Origin: JBFWWW01 sp050245975
Lineage (GTDB): Bacteria; Pseudomonadota; Alphaproteobacteria; Rhizobiales; Hyphomicrobiaceae
DNA: 23,766 nucleotides
Assembly (NCBI GenBank): GCA_050245975.1
Contig: JBFWWW010000043.1
Coordinates: 1-23,766, forward strand
Reading direction: 5' to 3'
A program made the position numbers and the translations under genes. Shown here in pieces: positions 8,955 through 14,317 of the stretch (the stretch's first letter is position 1; each line of letters starts with the position of its first letter). Below the pieces are notes generated by a model that did not search any database, was not told the DNA's origin, and saw only the letters and a program-made list of their open reading frames with translations.

Positions 8955-9135
8955 GTCTTTCTGCGCGGAAGGAGGTGCGCGAACAGCGTCACCGGCGGCC
9001 TTCGCGGCGCCTGAGCCTCACCCGCGCGCTGCCGGGGATGGCCTGGTTGATAAGGATTGTCTCGGGAGATGACGCTGGAAGCTTCTTGAGAAGCGACAGA
9101 GCGCGATGGCGCGCTCGCGAGCAATCGATGGCCCT

Positions 9136-9164
9136 CATTTGGGTGATTTGCGCCGCAATGTCAA
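9136..9164 (-). promoter_or_regulatory. Candidate promoter of the helicase gene with a long 5' leader
   Basis: A perfect TTGACA (9159-9164, minus strand) is followed after 17 nt by CAAATG (9136-9141). Transcription would begin near 9129, giving an untranslated leader of about 175 nt before ATG 8954. The leader holds the hairpin GCTTCT-tt/ca-AGAAGC (9081-9094) and no convincing gene. Confidence 0.4.
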
Positions 9165-9197
9165 TGGCAATGACGAGGGCGGCGCGCGAACCGCCGC

Positions 9198-9731
9198 TTA
9201 ACCCTTCGATCCAAGCACGTGATTCTGCATGCCGCCGGGCCCGAGCACCGGACGCTTCGAGGAGATGACGCCCGCGTTGACGCCGGCCCAGCCGATCTCG
9301 CCCGACAGCCGTCCGTACTCGATCTTGGGGCAGCGGTTCATGACGACCTTGAGGCCCGCCGCCTCCGCCTCCTCGGCGGCCTGATCGTTGCGCACCCCAA
9401 GCTGCAGCCACAGCACCGTGATGCCGAGCTTGTCCTTCAGCCGGATCGTCTCGCGCGCGATGTCGAGCGCGGCTTCCGAATTGCGAAACACATCGACCAT
9501 GTCGACCGGCGGCGGCACATCGGCAAGCGCGCCCCAGACCGGCTGGCCGAGGATCTCCTTGCCCGCGAGCCCTGGGTTGATCGGCAGCATCCGGTAGCCC
9601 TTGCCGATGAGATACTTGAGAGCGAAATAGCTCGGCCGGCTCACGTTGGCGGACGCTCCCACCATGGCGATGGAGCGCACGGAGTTCAGGATCGTGCGGA
9701 TGTAGTCGTCGTCATAGCGGTCGTGGTTCAT
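9198..9731 (-). CDS. CoA-binding domain protein (YccU-like)
   Basis: The 177-aa protein is essentially one CoA_binding_2 Rossmann-like domain, as in the nucleotide-binding part of succinyl-CoA synthetase and in E. coli YccU. The glycine-rich segment is IAMVGASANVSRPSYFALKYL (about 21-41), followed by GYRMLPINPGLAGKEILGQPVW and DMVDVFRNSEA. The conserved NRCPKIEYGRL occurs near the C-terminus. No catalytic function is established for stand-alone members; CoA or nucleotide binding is the family expectation. TAGGAAA precedes ATG 9731 at a good distance. It is the last gene of a tight minus-strand cluster, 8 nt after the VOC gene, and the enoyl-CoA hydratase homologue upstream makes a CoA-related role plausible. 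Confidence 0.9.
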   Translation of the reverse strand: MNHDRYDDDYIRTILNSVRSIAMVGASANVSRPSYFALKYLIGKGYRMLPINPGLAGKEILGQPVWGALADVPPPVDMVDVFRNSEAALDIARETIRLKDKLGITVLWLQLGVRNDQAAEEAEAAGLKVVMNRCPKIEYGRLSGEIGWAGVNAGVISSKRPVLGPGGMQNHVLGSKG

Positions 9732-9739
9732 GCCGTTTC

Positions 9740-10174
9740 CTACGCCGCCGGCGGCGGTACCTGCAAGCGCCCGTCCGCCTCGAGCGGCATGCCGGGATTG
9801 TGCGCCACCTCCCAGAGAAACCCATCGGGGTCTTGGAAGTAGCCGCAGTATCCGCCCCAGAAGACGGTCTGCGCCGGCTTGGCAATGCGCCCGCCGCAGG
9901 CAGCCGCATGCGCCAGCACCTCATCCACCTCCGCGGTGGTGCGGACGTTGTGCGCCAGCGCGAAGCCGCGGAAGCCGCCACCGTCGGCCGGCACATGCGC
10001 ATCCTCCGCAAGCGAGGCGCGATCCCACAGCGCAATGACGACGCCGCCGGCCGGCAGGAATGCGACATGCTCGTTGCTGGCGGACGACTCGCGAAATCCA
10101 AGCGCCGCATAGAAGCGGCGGCTGCGGTCGAGATTGTCGACACCAAGCGTGATGAGTGTCAGGCGAGGCTCCAT
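9740..10174 (-). CDS. VOC (glyoxalase/bleomycin resistance/dioxygenase fold) family protein
   Basis: This 144-aa protein has the paired beta-alpha-beta-beta-beta modules of the vicinal oxygen chelate superfamily. The N-terminal module reads LTLITLGVDNLDRSRRFYAALGF, and the C-terminal one ends GGYCGYFQDPDGFLWEVAHNPG, where the Glu of WEVAHN is the usual metal ligand. A classical glyoxalase I His near the N-terminus is not obvious (the matching strand is TLITLGV), so I do not claim lactoylglutathione lyase activity. ATG 10174 was chosen because the upstream gene ends at 10182, 7 nt away, and the conserved fold starts right after it. The ribosome binding site is weak, which suggests translational coupling within the cluster. 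Confidence 0.88.
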   Translation of the reverse strand: MEPRLTLITLGVDNLDRSRRFYAALGFRESSASNEHVAFLPAGGVVIALWDRASLAEDAHVPADGGGFRGFALAHNVRTTAEVDEVLAHAAACGGRIAKPAQTVFWGGYCGYFQDPDGFLWEVAHNPGMPLEADGRLQVPPPAA

Positions 10175-10181
10175 GCCGCCG

Positions 10182-11030
10182 TCACTCGCTCCACTTCGGA
10201 TCGCGCTTCTCGATGAACGCGCCGATGCCCTCGGCCGCGTCGCGGTGGAGCATGTTCTCCACCAGCACCTGCGAGGTGTAGTCGTAGGCTGCATCCACCG
10301 TCATGTCGATCTGGCGGTAGAACGTCTCCTTGCCGATCTTCACGATCGCGCCGGACTTGGAGGCGATGGTCTGCGCCAGCGCAAGAGCCTCCTCGAGCAC
10401 GCGCTCGGCCGGCACGACGCGGTTGACGAGGCCGAACTCCGCGGCGTGCGCCGCGTCGATGAACTCGCCCAGCATCAGCATTTCCATGGCGTGCTTGCGC
10501 GACACGTTGCGCGTCAGCGCCACCATGGGCGTCGAGCAGAACAGCCCGATGTTGACGCCGGGCGTGGAGAAGCGCGCCGTATCGGCGGCAACGGCAAGAT
10601 CGCAGGTCGCCACGAGCTGGCAGCCGGCAGCGGTGGCGGTCCCCTCGACGGCCGCGATGACCGGCTTGGGGCATCTCATGATCGAGCGCATGACGTGCGA
10701 GCACTGCGCGACCAGCAGCGTCGTGAAGGCCTTCCCGCCATCGGCATCCGCGCGATGGCCTGTGATCTCCTTCAGGTCGTGACCGGCGCTGAACACGGGC
10801 CCGGCCGCGGCGATGACGATGGCGCGGACGGTCTTGTCGGCGCCGGCCTCGTCGATCACCGTCTGCAAGGCGGCGAGCATCACCTGCGACAGCGCATTGC
10901 GGCTGCCGGGGCGGTTGAGCCGCGCGATGAGCGTGCTGCCCGAGCGCGTGATCAGGATCGGCGGTGCGCCCGCCTCGCCCTGCGCTGGCGCGGACGATCC
11001 TGCCCGCGCCGCCGTCTTCGCCGTCGTCAT
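10182..11030 (-). CDS. Enoyl-CoA hydratase/isomerase family protein, ECHDC3-like
   Basis: The 282-aa protein has the crotonase fold. Diagnostic segments are RLNRPGSRNALSQ, the oxyanion-hole stretch FSAGHDLKEITGH, AAVEGTATAAGCQLVATCDL, FSTPGVNIGLFCSTP, and the C-terminus AAEGIGAFIEKRDPKWSE. It matches the ECHDC3 subgroup closely, including the ending. The two glutamates that catalyse hydration in classical crotonases (E144 and E164, rat numbering) are replaced here by Gln (in AAGCQLV) and Gly (in STPGVN), so hydration by the standard mechanism is unlikely. The first 22 residues are a disordered Ala/Gly-rich extension. AGGTG lies upstream of ATG 11030 inside the 11-nt gap to the preceding gene, which supports an operon. 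Substrate unknown. Confidence 0.92.
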   Translation of the reverse strand: MTTAKTAARAGSSAPAQGEAGAPPILITRSGSTLIARLNRPGSRNALSQVMLAALQTVIDEAGADKTVRAIVIAAAGPVFSAGHDLKEITGHRADADGGKAFTTLLVAQCSHVMRSIMRCPKPVIAAVEGTATAAGCQLVATCDLAVAADTARFSTPGVNIGLFCSTPMVALTRNVSRKHAMEMLMLGEFIDAAHAAEFGLVNRVVPAERVLEEALALAQTIASKSGAIVKIGKETFYRQIDMTVDAAYDYTSQVLVENMLHRDAAEGIGAFIEKRDPKWSE

Positions 11031-11041
11031 CGCATCACCTG

Positions 11042-11566
11042 CTATTGCAGCACCGCATCTATCTGCTCGCGGTACTTCTTCACCAGCTCGATGTTCTCGG
11101 GGAACTGGATCGGCTGCGTCGTCTTCTGCGCCTCGGCCAGCTCCTCGAGCATCTGCTTCTTGTCCTTGTCGGGGATCGTCTTGTCGGCGGTGATCTCGTC
11201 GATCTCCTTCTTGATCGCCGTCACCGGATCGGTGAAGGCGCCCGTCTGCGGATCGATGCCGGCCATCACCAGCGAGACGTTGGCGGCCACGTCATCATAT
11301 TCGTCGAAGCTTGCAAAGCCGTGCTTCTTGGCGATGGACTCGAGCTCGGCCTGCACCTTCGGGTCGGGCTTGTCGGCCGTGTCGCCCTGCACCTTGTCGG
11401 CCATCGCCGACATGTCCTTCTGCGCCGCGATGAAGCCCTGCACCTGTTGTTCGGTGAGCTTCACCTGCTTGACGACGGTATTGTCCTGGGCATTGGCGAC
11501 AAGCGGCAGCGCGCTCGCTCCGAATGCAAACGCCACGAAGGCGATCAGCCGAACCAGTCCCTGCAT
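11042..11566 (-). CDS. Exported protein of unknown function, helix-rich
   Basis: I do not recognise the family. The 174-aa product starts with a signal peptide: MQGLVRL, a hydrophobic stretch, then a probable cleavage after NANA-like ALPLVANA before QDNTVV. The mature part of about 148 residues is acidic and Lys/Glu/Gln-rich with predicted long helices (LTEQQVQGFIAAQKDM, DPVTAIKKEIDEITADK, KDKKQMLEELAEAQKTTQP). There are no cysteines in the mature part, no lipobox and no membrane segment, so a soluble periplasmic protein is expected. GAGG lies about ten bases before ATG 11566. It is the first gene of the minus-strand cluster and diverges from the thioesterase gene. A link to the downstream CoA-related genes is only positional. 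Confidence 0.75.
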   Translation of the reverse strand: MQGLVRLIAFVAFAFGASALPLVANAQDNTVVKQVKLTEQQVQGFIAAQKDMSAMADKVQGDTADKPDPKVQAELESIAKKHGFASFDEYDDVAANVSLVMAGIDPQTGAFTDPVTAIKKEIDEITADKTIPDKDKKQMLEELAEAQKTTQPIQFPENIELVKKYREQIDAVLQ

Positions 11567-11649
11567 GGCAATTGACCTCGCTTGCCGTTACGTCGGAAAG
11601 GATAGAGGCGTCCGATAGTGATACCAAATGACGAAAGTGAGACATAGCC

Positions 11650-12108
11650 ATGCCCAATCCGCCGTCCTCTGATCACTCCGGCGTGACGCTCGACCGCGAC
11701 CAGGTCTCGGCCCTGATCGCGACGCACTTCCCGCAGATCCACGGCGGCGGCCAGTCGCTGTTCATCGACAGCGTCGGCCCGTGCAAGGCCTCCGTGCGTC
11801 TCGCGATCTCGGATCGAAACGTCCGCCCCGGCGGCACGGTTTCCGGCCCGACGATGTTTTCCCTTGCCGATTTCAGCATCTATGTCGCGATCCTGGCGAC
11901 GCTGGGCGAAGGCGCGATCCAGGCCGTGACGAGCAATCTCAACATCAACTTTCTCACCCGTCCGGAACCCAAGGACATGACGGCGGATGTCCGCCTCATC
12001 CGCATCGGGCGCCGCCAGGTGGTGGCGGAGGTCGCGCTGCGTACCGTTGGACAGCAGGATATGGTCGCCCACGCGGTGGCAACGTACGCGCTGCCCGGCA
12101 AGAGGTAA
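11650..12108 (+). CDS. PaaI-family hotdog-fold thioesterase
   Basis: This 152-aa protein is a single hotdog domain of the PaaI/4HBT type, expected to hydrolyse acyl-CoA or aryl-CoA thioesters in the cytosol as a tetramer. The central segment GGTVSGPTMFSLADFSIYVAI (about 61-81) holds the helix with the usual acidic catalytic position (D74). AVTSNLNINFLTRPEP follows, then the strand DVRLIRIGRRQVVAEVAL. The substrate is not visible. ATG 11650 is preceded by a weak AAGTGAGA. A thioesterase of this type upstream of rplM-rpsI is, from memory, a common arrangement in Hyphomicrobiales. A promoter lies in the gap to rplM, so the thioesterase and ribosomal genes are probably separate units. Confidence 0.9.
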   Translation: MPNPPSSDHSGVTLDRDQVSALIATHFPQIHGGGQSLFIDSVGPCKASVRLAISDRNVRPGGTVSGPTMFSLADFSIYVAILATLGEGAIQAVTSNLNINFLTRPEPKDMTADVRLIRIGRRQVVAEVALRTVGQQDMVAHAVATYALPGKR

Positions 12109-12140
12109 TAGCATACCGTAATACCGGTATCCCATTACCT
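12103..12140. repeat. Two-part inverted repeat over the thioesterase stop codon
   Basis: Outer arms AGGTAAT (12103-12109) and ATTACCT (12134-12140) and inner arms ATACCG (12113-12118) and CGGTAT (12125-12130) nest perfectly, separated by a symmetric 3-by-3 mismatch (agc/ccc) and a 6-nt loop. The arms include the TAA stop. The element is much richer in A+T than its surroundings. It has no T tract directly after it. Confidence 0.6.
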
Positions 12141-12142
12141 CA

Positions 12143-12176
12143 ACAGCAACACATTGATTCTGCTGTCTTTTATTTT
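12143..12176 (+). terminator. Weak intrinsic terminator of the thioesterase gene
   Basis: ACAGCA (12143-12148) and TGCTGT (12161-12166) pair over a 12-nt loop and are followed by CTTTTATTTT (12167-12176). The stem is short and A/T-containing, but the U-rich tail is good and the place, between a stop codon and the next promoter, is right. Confidence 0.5.
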
Positions 12177-12197
12177 CGCCCTTCACCCGGATTGTGG

Positions 12198-12226
12198 TTG
12201 ACCTTGGCGTCCGGGCTGCCTAAACA
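12198..12226 (+). promoter_or_regulatory. Probable rplM-rpsI promoter
   Basis: TTGACC (12198-12203), a 17-nt spacer, and TAAACA (12221-12226) sit about 47 nt upstream of rplM. Spacing is ideal and both boxes are close to the alphaproteobacterial consensus. The leader from about 12233 to 12272 contains a self-complementary CGCCGC/GCGGCG run that could fold, but I cannot show that it regulates. Confidence 0.55.
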
Positions 12227-12272
12227 AGGCGCGATTTGGCCGCGCCGCGCGGCGGTACCCAGGGGAAGAGCC

Positions 12273-12734
12273 ATGAGAACCTATGTCGCCAAGCCCGGCG
12301 AGGTGGAACGGAAATGGCTGCTGATTGATGCCGACGGGCTCGTCGTCGGTCGTCTCGCAGCCTTCATCGCCACCCGCCTCCGGGGCAAGCACAAGCCCGC
12401 TTATACACCCCACGTCGACTGCGGGGACAACATCGTCGTCATCAACGCCGAAAAGATCGTCCTCACCGGCCGCAAGGTCGAGGACAAGGTGTACCGATGG
12501 CACACCGGCTACCCGGGCGGCATCAAGGAACGCACGCCCAAGCAGATCCTCGCCGGCAAATATCCCGAGCGGATCGTCGAGAAGGCCGTCGAGCGCATGC
12601 TGAAGCGCGGCCCCCAGCACCGCCGCCTGATGCGCAACCTCAAGGTTTATGCCGGCAAGGACCATCCGCACGAGGCGCAGAAGCCCGAGACGGTCGATGT
12701 GAAGGCACTCAATCGCAAGAACGCGAGGGTTTGA
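12273..12734 (+). CDS. rplM: 50S ribosomal protein L13
   Basis: L13 binds 23S rRNA early in assembly of the large subunit. The 153-aa protein shows the family landmarks: MRTYVAKPGEVERKWLLIDA, VVGRLAAFIATRLRGKHKP, GDNIVVINAEKIVLTGRK, YRWHTGYPGGIK and MLKRGPQHRRLMRNLKVYAGKDHPHEAQ. Its length of about 150 is typical for alphaproteobacteria. ATG 12273 follows AGGGGAAGAG at the right distance; the in-frame region upstream is open but lacks L13 similarity. rpsI follows 4 nt after the stop, the universal rplM-rpsI operon. Confidence 0.98.
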   Translation: MRTYVAKPGEVERKWLLIDADGLVVGRLAAFIATRLRGKHKPAYTPHVDCGDNIVVINAEKIVLTGRKVEDKVYRWHTGYPGGIKERTPKQILAGKYPERIVEKAVERMLKRGPQHRRLMRNLKVYAGKDHPHEAQKPETVDVKALNRKNARV

Positions 12735-12738
12735 TCCC

Positions 12739-13218
12739 ATGGCGACAGAGACGAAGACGCTCGAAGATCTGGGTGCCCTCAAGGGCTCGGAACCGGCGGC
12801 CAAGCCCGCCTACACACAGAAGCTCGACAGCCTTGGCCGCGCCTATGCCACCGGCAAGCGCAAGGATGCCGTCGCGCGCGTCTGGCTGAAGCCGGGCCGC
12901 GGCCGCATCACGGTCAACGCCAAGGACTTCGCGCAGTACTTTGCGCGCCCCGTGCTGCAGATGCTGCTCAAGCAGCCGCTGCAGACCGCCAACCGCATGG
13001 ACCAGTTCGACATCAACGTCACGGTGGCGGGCGGCGGTCTTTCCGGCCAGGCCGGAGCGGTGCGTCACGGCATCTCGAAGGCGCTCACCTACTACGAGCC
13101 CGAGCTGCGCGGCGTTCTGAAGAAGGGCGGCTTCCTGACCCGCGACAGCCGCACGGTCGAGCGCAAGAAGTACGGCAAGATGAAAGCCCGCCGCAGCTTC
13201 CAGTTCTCGAAGCGCTAG
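12739..13218 (+). CDS. rpsI: 30S ribosomal protein S9
   Basis: S9 is part of the small-subunit head, and its C-terminal tail reaches the P-site tRNA. The 159-aa protein has an alphaproteobacterial N-terminal extension of about 30 residues. The conserved core follows: YATGKRKDAVARVWLKPG, RITVNAKDFAQYF, GGGLSGQAGAVRHGISKAL and LTRDSRTVERKKYGKMKARRSFQFSKR. The terminal SKR that contacts tRNA is intact. The start ATG 12739 is 4 nt after the rplM stop, with GAGG inside the end of rplM as a ribosome binding site. A GC hairpin follows the stop. Confidence 0.98.
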   Translation: MATETKTLEDLGALKGSEPAAKPAYTQKLDSLGRAYATGKRKDAVARVWLKPGRGRITVNAKDFAQYFARPVLQMLLKQPLQTANRMDQFDINVTVAGGGLSGQAGAVRHGISKALTYYEPELRGVLKKGGFLTRDSRTVERKKYGKMKARRSFQFSKR

Positions 13219-13256
13219 TCGTTCGGCGGGGCCGGCACCTCGCGTTGCATGGGATC

Positions 13257-13280
13257 GGGCGGCCACACCGGCCGCCCGTT
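13257..13280 (+). terminator. Terminator-like hairpin after rpsI
   Basis: GGGCGGCC (13257-13264) and GGCCGCCC (13270-13277) make a perfect 8-bp stem with a 5-nt loop, 38 nt after the rpsI stop. It is followed only by GTTTCG, so the U tract is short. The remaining spacer to 13461 shows a second small hairpin (GCGCGA 13302-13307 with TCGCGC 13317-13322) and nothing else I can support. Confidence 0.55.
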
Positions 13281-13461
13281 TCGATATGCGGTTTGTTCCC
13301 GGCGCGAAAAATGCTCTCGCGCAGGGTTGCAGGCCGAGCCCTCCCGCCCCCATATCGCTGCAAGCCGCAGGGCACCGGACCACGCCAACGACAATGGCGC
13401 GGCCCCGTTTGACTTGTCGATACGCGCGAGCGCGAACCAACTTCAGGGAGATGCAAGGCCG

Positions 13462-14139
13462 ATGCTGGAATGGTTGCAGCTCAACCTTGCCGCGCTTCTC
13501 AACGTCATTCTGATCGACGTCGTCCTCGCCGGCGACAACGCCATCGTCGTCGGTCTCGCCGCCTCGCGCGTCGCGCCGGACATCCGGCGCAAGGTGATCT
13601 TCTGGGGCATCACCGGCGCCGTCCTGCTGCGCATCCTGTTCGCCGGCATCACGGTCCAGCTCCTCGCCATCGTCGGCCTGACGCTGGCCGGCGGCATCCT
13701 CCTCCTGTGGGTGTGCTGGAAGATGTATCGCGAGCTGATGCGCGATCACGGCGCCGGCCATGCGGAAGCGGCCCAGGCCTCCGATGCGAACCGCATGGGC
13801 TTCCGCGCCGCCGTCACGCAGATCATCATCGCCGACGTCTCGATGTCGCTCGACAACGTTCTGGCGGTCGCGGGCGCGTCCAAGGGCTCGACCGCGGTGC
13901 TGGCCATCGGTCTCGCCATCGCCATCATCCTCATGGCCATCGCCTCGCAGGTCATCGCCAGCATGCTGGCGCGCTATCCCTGGATCACGTGGATCGGTCT
14001 TGCCATCATCCTGTGGGTGGCCGTCGACATGATCTGGGACGGCTGGAACCAGGTCGAGCGGCACAATCCCGCTCTTTGGTCGGTGGAGGAGATTCAGGCC
14101 TTCCTCCAGCACTGGCTGGGCCTCAACCCCGCCCGTTGA
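13462..14139 (+). CDS. TerC/YjbE-family integral membrane protein, putative metal ion exporter
   Basis: The 225-aa product is a polytopic inner-membrane protein of about seven hydrophobic segments. It carries the two internally repeated TerC signatures: LIDVVLAGDNAIVVGLA (D19, D25, N26) and IADVSMSLDNVLAVAG (D125, D131, N132). These acidic residues within membrane segments are thought to form the ion site. Relatives in the YjbE/YkoY branch export manganese, sometimes during secretion of metalloenzymes; that specificity here is inference. ATG 13462 was chosen because the family begins with this MLEWLQLNLAALLNV-like helix; the longer open frame upstream is low-complexity Arg-rich. I found no yybP-ykoY (Mn) riboswitch consensus in the 183-nt leader. 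Its stop codon lies inside the -35 box proposed for the argC leader. Confidence 0.9.
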   Translation: MLEWLQLNLAALLNVILIDVVLAGDNAIVVGLAASRVAPDIRRKVIFWGITGAVLLRILFAGITVQLLAIVGLTLAGGILLLWVCWKMYRELMRDHGAGHAEAAQASDANRMGFRAAVTQIIIADVSMSLDNVLAVAGASKGSTAVLAIGLAIAIILMAIASQVIASMLARYPWITWIGLAIILWVAVDMIWDGWNQVERHNPALWSVEEIQAFLQHWLGLNPAR

Positions 14140-14164
14140 CAAATGCGGCGCATCCCTACATATG
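14136..14164 (+). promoter_or_regulatory. Promoter of the argC leader
   Basis: A perfect TTGACA (14136-14141) overlaps the terC stop. After a 17-nt spacer comes CATATG (14159-14164), a partial -10 box. Transcription would start at about 14170-14172, that is, at or next to the ATG of the leader ORF. Confidence 0.6.
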
Positions 14165-14171
14165 GGTGGCC

Positions 14172-14234
14172 ATGTCCGACGCGCCGACCATCATCCGACG
14201 CTGCCGTGCGCACCGCCCCCGGCGGCTGCGATGA
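14172..14234 (+). CDS. Putative arginine leader peptide upstream of argC (20 aa)
   Basis: The 20-codon ORF begins MSDAPT and continues IIRRCRAHRPRRLR. Seven of the twenty residues are Arg (positions 9, 10, 12, 15, 17, 18 and 20), encoded by a mix of CGA, CGC, CGT and CGG. It has no convincing Shine-Dalgarno sequence, but the predicted transcript would begin at or within two bases of its ATG, so it could be read as a leaderless message, as is known for the trp leader of Sinorhizobium meliloti (from memory). Its stop at 14232-14234 directly follows the antiterminator strand 14221-14230. The proposed role is cis-acting: a ribosome short of charged tRNA-Arg stalls at codons 9-12 and so changes the fold of the downstream RNA. 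Arg codons are common in GC-rich random frames, so the call rests on the whole leader architecture. Confidence 0.6.
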   Translation: MSDAPTIIRRCRAHRPRRLR

Positions 14235-14289
14235 CGGTGCGCTGAGCGCGTGATCCGTTCGCAGGCCGCCAGTCAGCGCGGCCTTTTTT
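14208..14289 (+). promoter_or_regulatory. Candidate arginine attenuator: pause hairpin, antiterminator, terminator
   Basis: Pause hairpin: GCGCACCG (14208-14215) pairs perfectly with CGGTGCGC (14235-14242), 8 bp. Antiterminator: 14221-14230 pairs with 14260-14270 over 10 bp with G14264 bulged. Terminator: 14263-14269 pairs with 14278-14284, 7 bp with an 8-nt loop. Antiterminator and terminator share 14263-14270 and exclude each other. A ribosome at the leader stop would cover 14221-14230 and permit termination; one stalled at Arg codons 9-12 would block 14208-14215 and leave 14221-14230 free. A second possible pairing, 14239-14245 with 14273-14279, would also disturb the terminator. All pairings were found by eye; no folding energies were computed. 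Confidence 0.6.
14263..14289 (+). terminator. Rho-independent terminator 28 nt before argC
   Basis: AGGCCGC (14263-14269) pairs with GCGGCCT (14278-14284) over an 8-nt loop, followed by an uninterrupted run of six T (14284-14289). It is the best intrinsic terminator in the window. It lies 124 nt after terC and just upstream of the argC ribosome binding site, a place that suits attenuation better than simple 3' termination of terC. Confidence 0.75.
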
Positions 14290-14317
14290 ATTGCCCGACG
14301 CATCCGGAGCCGGACCC

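Noticed and set aside
8989..9411. Arg/Gly-rich minus-strand reading frame between the CoA-binding and helicase genes
   Set aside because: It overlaps the CoA-binding gene in another frame, has no recognisable domain or ribosome binding site, and its composition is what GC-rich noncoding frames give.
13281..13461. yybP-ykoY manganese riboswitch upstream of the TerC-family gene
   Set aside because: The gene family is often controlled this way, but the GGGGAGUAG-type conserved element is not seen in the leader.
14162..14245. Alternative small ORF starting ATG at 14162 (MGGHVRRADHH...)
   Set aside because: It starts inside the predicted -10 box, has few Arg codons, and runs past the pause hairpin. 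It does not fit the attenuator layout as well as the ORF at 14172.
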